Position numbers and translations under genes: made by a program. The notes under the pieces are model-generated. The model did no database searches. It was given only the letters and a program-made list of their open reading frames with translations, and was not told where the DNA came from. 15,381 nucleotides of DNA from DATBAK01 sp038240075. Lineage in GTDB: Bacteria > Actinomycetota > Acidimicrobiia > IMCC26256 > PALSA-610. Positions 13,291 through 15,381 of the stretch are shown here, in pieces (position 1 is the first letter of the stretch; every line of letters begins with the position of its first letter). Location of the stretch: contig JBBSEC010000111.1 of assembly GCA_038240075.1 (NCBI GenBank), forward strand, positions 1-15,381. The letters run 5' to 3'.

Positions 13291-15381
13291 TTAGTGGCTG
13301 CTCGGCGGCAGCTCGTGCGCCGGCGCGGCGACGAGCTCGTACATGGGGTTGAGGAGCGCGAGCCGTCCGCCGTGCTCGCCCACCACCGACTCGACGATGA
13401 GCTGGGCCCCCGGCCTGATGCCCGGGATGCGGCGGCGGCCGACGAACACGACGACGATGCTGCCGCTCGCGTCGGCGATCGTCACCTCGAGGCTCGCCAC
13501 CCCCGCGAGGGGTTGCACGCGGACCGACCGGACGCGCCCGGCGAGGCGCGCGGGCCGGCGGAACTGGGCGTCGGCGATCGGCATGCAGCCTTCGGGAAGC
13601 ACGGTCTCGACCGTGCGTTGTGCGGCCTTCTTGCCGGTCTTGGTGGCCCGGCGCCCGGTCGGGGCGTCGGCCGCCACGAGCGCGGGCATGTCCGCGTTCC
13701 TCGGTGTGTCCGAGCCGAGCAGGTAGGGAACGATCGTCACGTTGACGTGCGTCATGTTGCTCAGTGCCTCGGCGATGGCGTCGGCGGTGCGGTCGTGGAG
13801 GAAGCGGTGCCAGAAGCGCCGGTACTTGCGCTGCGGGAGCAACACGGTGACTTCGGTCTCGGGCTCCGCGAGGGTCTCCGCGACGAGCTCGGCCGCGGCG
13901 CGGGTGATGCGCCGGTCGGGGCACTCGACGATGTCGAGCGCGAGCCGGTCGAACCCGAGCTTCTCCCACGCGCGGATGAGGTCTTCGGTGCGGATGGGGT
14001 CGAGGTCGAAGTGGATCGCCCGGAGCTCGTCGGGCGCGAGCGTGCGCGCGTACTGGATGGCGCGTGCCGACGCGAGGTCGAGATGCTCGATGAACACCAT
14101 CACGGCGTGGCGACGGAGCGGGTTCGCTTCGGCTGCGCGTGGCGCGTCGGCGACGAGCTCGTGCTCTTCGGCTTCGTACTGATGGTTCAGGCGCATGAGC
14201 AACGCGACGAGCACGGGGACGAGAATGATGATGATCCACGCGCCCCGCTCGAACTTTGTGATCCCGATGATGATCGTGACCACGAACGAGAGGAATGCGC
14301 CCATGCCGTTGATGAAGAGCCCGGTGCGCCACCCCGGTTCCTTGTGCGTGATGTGGTGTTTCGCCATGCCCGACTGCGAGAGCGTGAAGCTCGTGAACAC
14401 GCCGATTGCGTAGAGGCCGATGAGGTTGTCGACCTTGGCGTCGGCCACGACAACCAGCACGGCGGACGCGACCGCGAGGAAGATGATCCCGTTGGAGAAG
14501 ACGAGCCGGTGACCGCGCTTGGTGAGCTGGCGGGGCATGAAGTTGTCGCCGGCGTGGAAGCTCGCGAGACGCGGGAAGTCGGCGAAGCTGGTGTTGGCCG
14601 CGAGGATCAGGATGAGCGCGGTGCCGGCCTGCAACATGAAGTAGAGGACGGTTCCGAACGCGGACGTGCCGTAGACCAACTTCCCGATCTGCGAGATGAC
14701 GGTCGGCGTGCCCTTCTCGTACGGGGCGACGTGCATCTTCGCGGCGAGGATCGAAAGGCCGAGGAACATCACGCCGAGGGTGGTGCCCATGATGACGAGC
14801 GTCTCCCGCGCGTTCTTCCATTCCGGGACCTTGAACGCGGGAACACCGTTGGAGATCGCCTCCACTCCGGTCACGGCGGCGCCACCGTTCGCGAACGCGG
14901 TCAGCACCTTGTAGATCGCGGCGCCCATGAGGAGCCCGCCACCGGCGTTGCCGAACGGCACCATGCCGACCTTGTGCACGTGCTCGACGGGCAGGTGTGT
15001 GAAGAGCAGCCGGTACGTGCCGTACCCGAGCAGGATCACCATGTCGAGGATGAAGAAGTAGGTCGGCACCGCGAACAGGCGCCCGGATTCCTTCACACCG
15101 CGCAAGTTCCCGAACGCGATCAACACGATGAACGCGACCGAGATCGGCACGACGTAGGGATCGATGGCGGAGAACGCGGATGCGATCGCGGCGGTGCCGG
15201 CCGACACGGACACGGAGACGGTGAGGATGTAGTCGATCAGCAGCGACACACCCGCGACCTGCGCGGGCAGCAACCCGAAGTTGTCGCGCGTGACGATGTA
15301 CGCGCCACCGGCAGTCGGGTACGCCTTGATCGTCTGGCGGTACGACAGGATCAGGAAGCCGAGCACGACGAGCAACGCGAC
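13291..15381 (-). CDS. KimA-like K+ transporter with USP-like and OB-fold C-terminal domains (5' partial)
   Basis: 696 residues are visible; about 70 N-terminal residues lie beyond the window. The visible start VALLVVLGFLILSYRQ aligns with residues 68-83 of Bacillus KimA (YdaO), from memory of that protein. K+-site residues known in KimA are conserved in the visible part: D, T and S in SLLIDYILTVSVS (D117, T121, S125), T and E in VTGVEAISN (T230, E233), and Y in LIGLYAIGVF. About 11 membrane helices are followed by a cytosolic USP-like region (about 420-560), then a linker of about 45 residues, then an OB-fold segment with GRRRIPGI and NPMYEL near the end. KimA imports K+ with protons and is c-di-AMP regulated. 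Many databases will call it an amino-acid permease. It sits upstream of two RCK genes. Confidence 0.82.
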   Translation of the reverse strand, partial: VALLVVLGFLILSYRQTIKAYPTAGGAYIVTRDNFGLLPAQVAGVSLLIDYILTVSVSVSAGTAAIASAFSAIDPYVVPISVAFIVLIAFGNLRGVKESGRLFAVPTYFFILDMVILLGYGTYRLLFTHLPVEHVHKVGMVPFGNAGGGLLMGAAIYKVLTAFANGGAAVTGVEAISNGVPAFKVPEWKNARETLVIMGTTLGVMFLGLSILAAKMHVAPYEKGTPTVISQIGKLVYGTSAFGTVLYFMLQAGTALILILAANTSFADFPRLASFHAGDNFMPRQLTKRGHRLVFSNGIIFLAVASAVLVVVADAKVDNLIGLYAIGVFTSFTLSQSGMAKHHITHKEPGWRTGLFINGMGAFLSFVVTIIIGITKFERGAWIIIILVPVLVALLMRLNHQYEAEEHELVADAPRAAEANPLRRHAVMVFIEHLDLASARAIQYARTLAPDELRAIHFDLDPIRTEDLIRAWEKLGFDRLALDIVECPDRRITRAAAELVAETLAEPETEVTVLLPQRKYRRFWHRFLHDRTADAIAEALSNMTHVNVTIVPYLLGSDTPRNADMPALVAADAPTGRRATKTGKKAAQRTVETVLPEGCMPIADAQFRRPARLAGRVRSVRVQPLAGVASLEVTIADASGSIVVVFVGRRRIPGIRPGAQLIVESVVGEHGGRLALLNPMYELVAAPAHELPPSSH

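Noticed and set aside
13208..14821. 537-codon minus-strand frame inside the transporter gene
   Set aside because: Arg/His/Pro-rich out-of-frame reading of the KimA-like gene, with no domain.

Overview
High-GC chromosomal DNA, almost certainly from an actinobacterium. The gene order 2178-10095 (SerB-like phosphatase, divergent CpaE-like/CpaF/TadB/TadC/DUF4244 pilin/two TadE-like genes, convergent DEAH-box helicase) is the conserved actinobacterial 'helicase/secretion neighborhood', the same order as around Rv3661-Rv3649 in Mycobacterium tuberculosis. The order 15381-11858 (APC-type transporter, then two small TrkA/RCK proteins) resembles Rv2690c-Rv2692. A deep-branching lineage such as Acidimicrobiia is my guess from gene style; the window does not prove it. 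I see no phage, IS element or CRISPR.

Left part (1-1190): a small secreted protein of unknown function on the minus strand, a selenocysteine tRNA (minus, encoded CCA, anticodon TCA), then a plus-strand 24-codon membrane peptide gene with two hairpins in its leader, a strong ribosome binding site and a textbook intrinsic terminator. The tRNA implies the cell makes selenoproteins; no other sel gene lies in the window.

Centre-left (1195-2972, minus): a HAD-IB phosphatase with a C-terminal membrane anchor, translationally coupled (ATGA) to a D-cysteine desulfhydrase-type PLP enzyme. Divergently, from a plausible promoter at 3030-3058, runs a compact Tad/Flp pilus operon (3144-7850) whose genes mostly overlap by 4 nt. 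Between its two TadE-like genes sits a perfect 74-bp tandem duplication of the stop/start junction. It creates two extra 25-codon mini-cistrons, each joined to its neighbours by GTGA overlaps. The last pilus gene overlaps the 3' end of the convergent Hrq1/MrfA-type helicase by 32 bp.

Right part (10204-15381, minus): a LytR-CpsA-Psr (LCP) cell-wall glycopolymer transferase coupled by ATGA to an upstream lipoprotein, then a pair of RCK (TrkA-type) potassium-regulating proteins coupled by TGATG. Upstream of these is a 5'-truncated transporter (cut by the window edge) that resembles the K+ importer KimA more than an amino-acid permease. It carries a cytosolic USP-like region and, unusually, a C-terminal OB-fold domain that is a separate protein in mycobacteria. 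Together these look like a potassium-homeostasis module.
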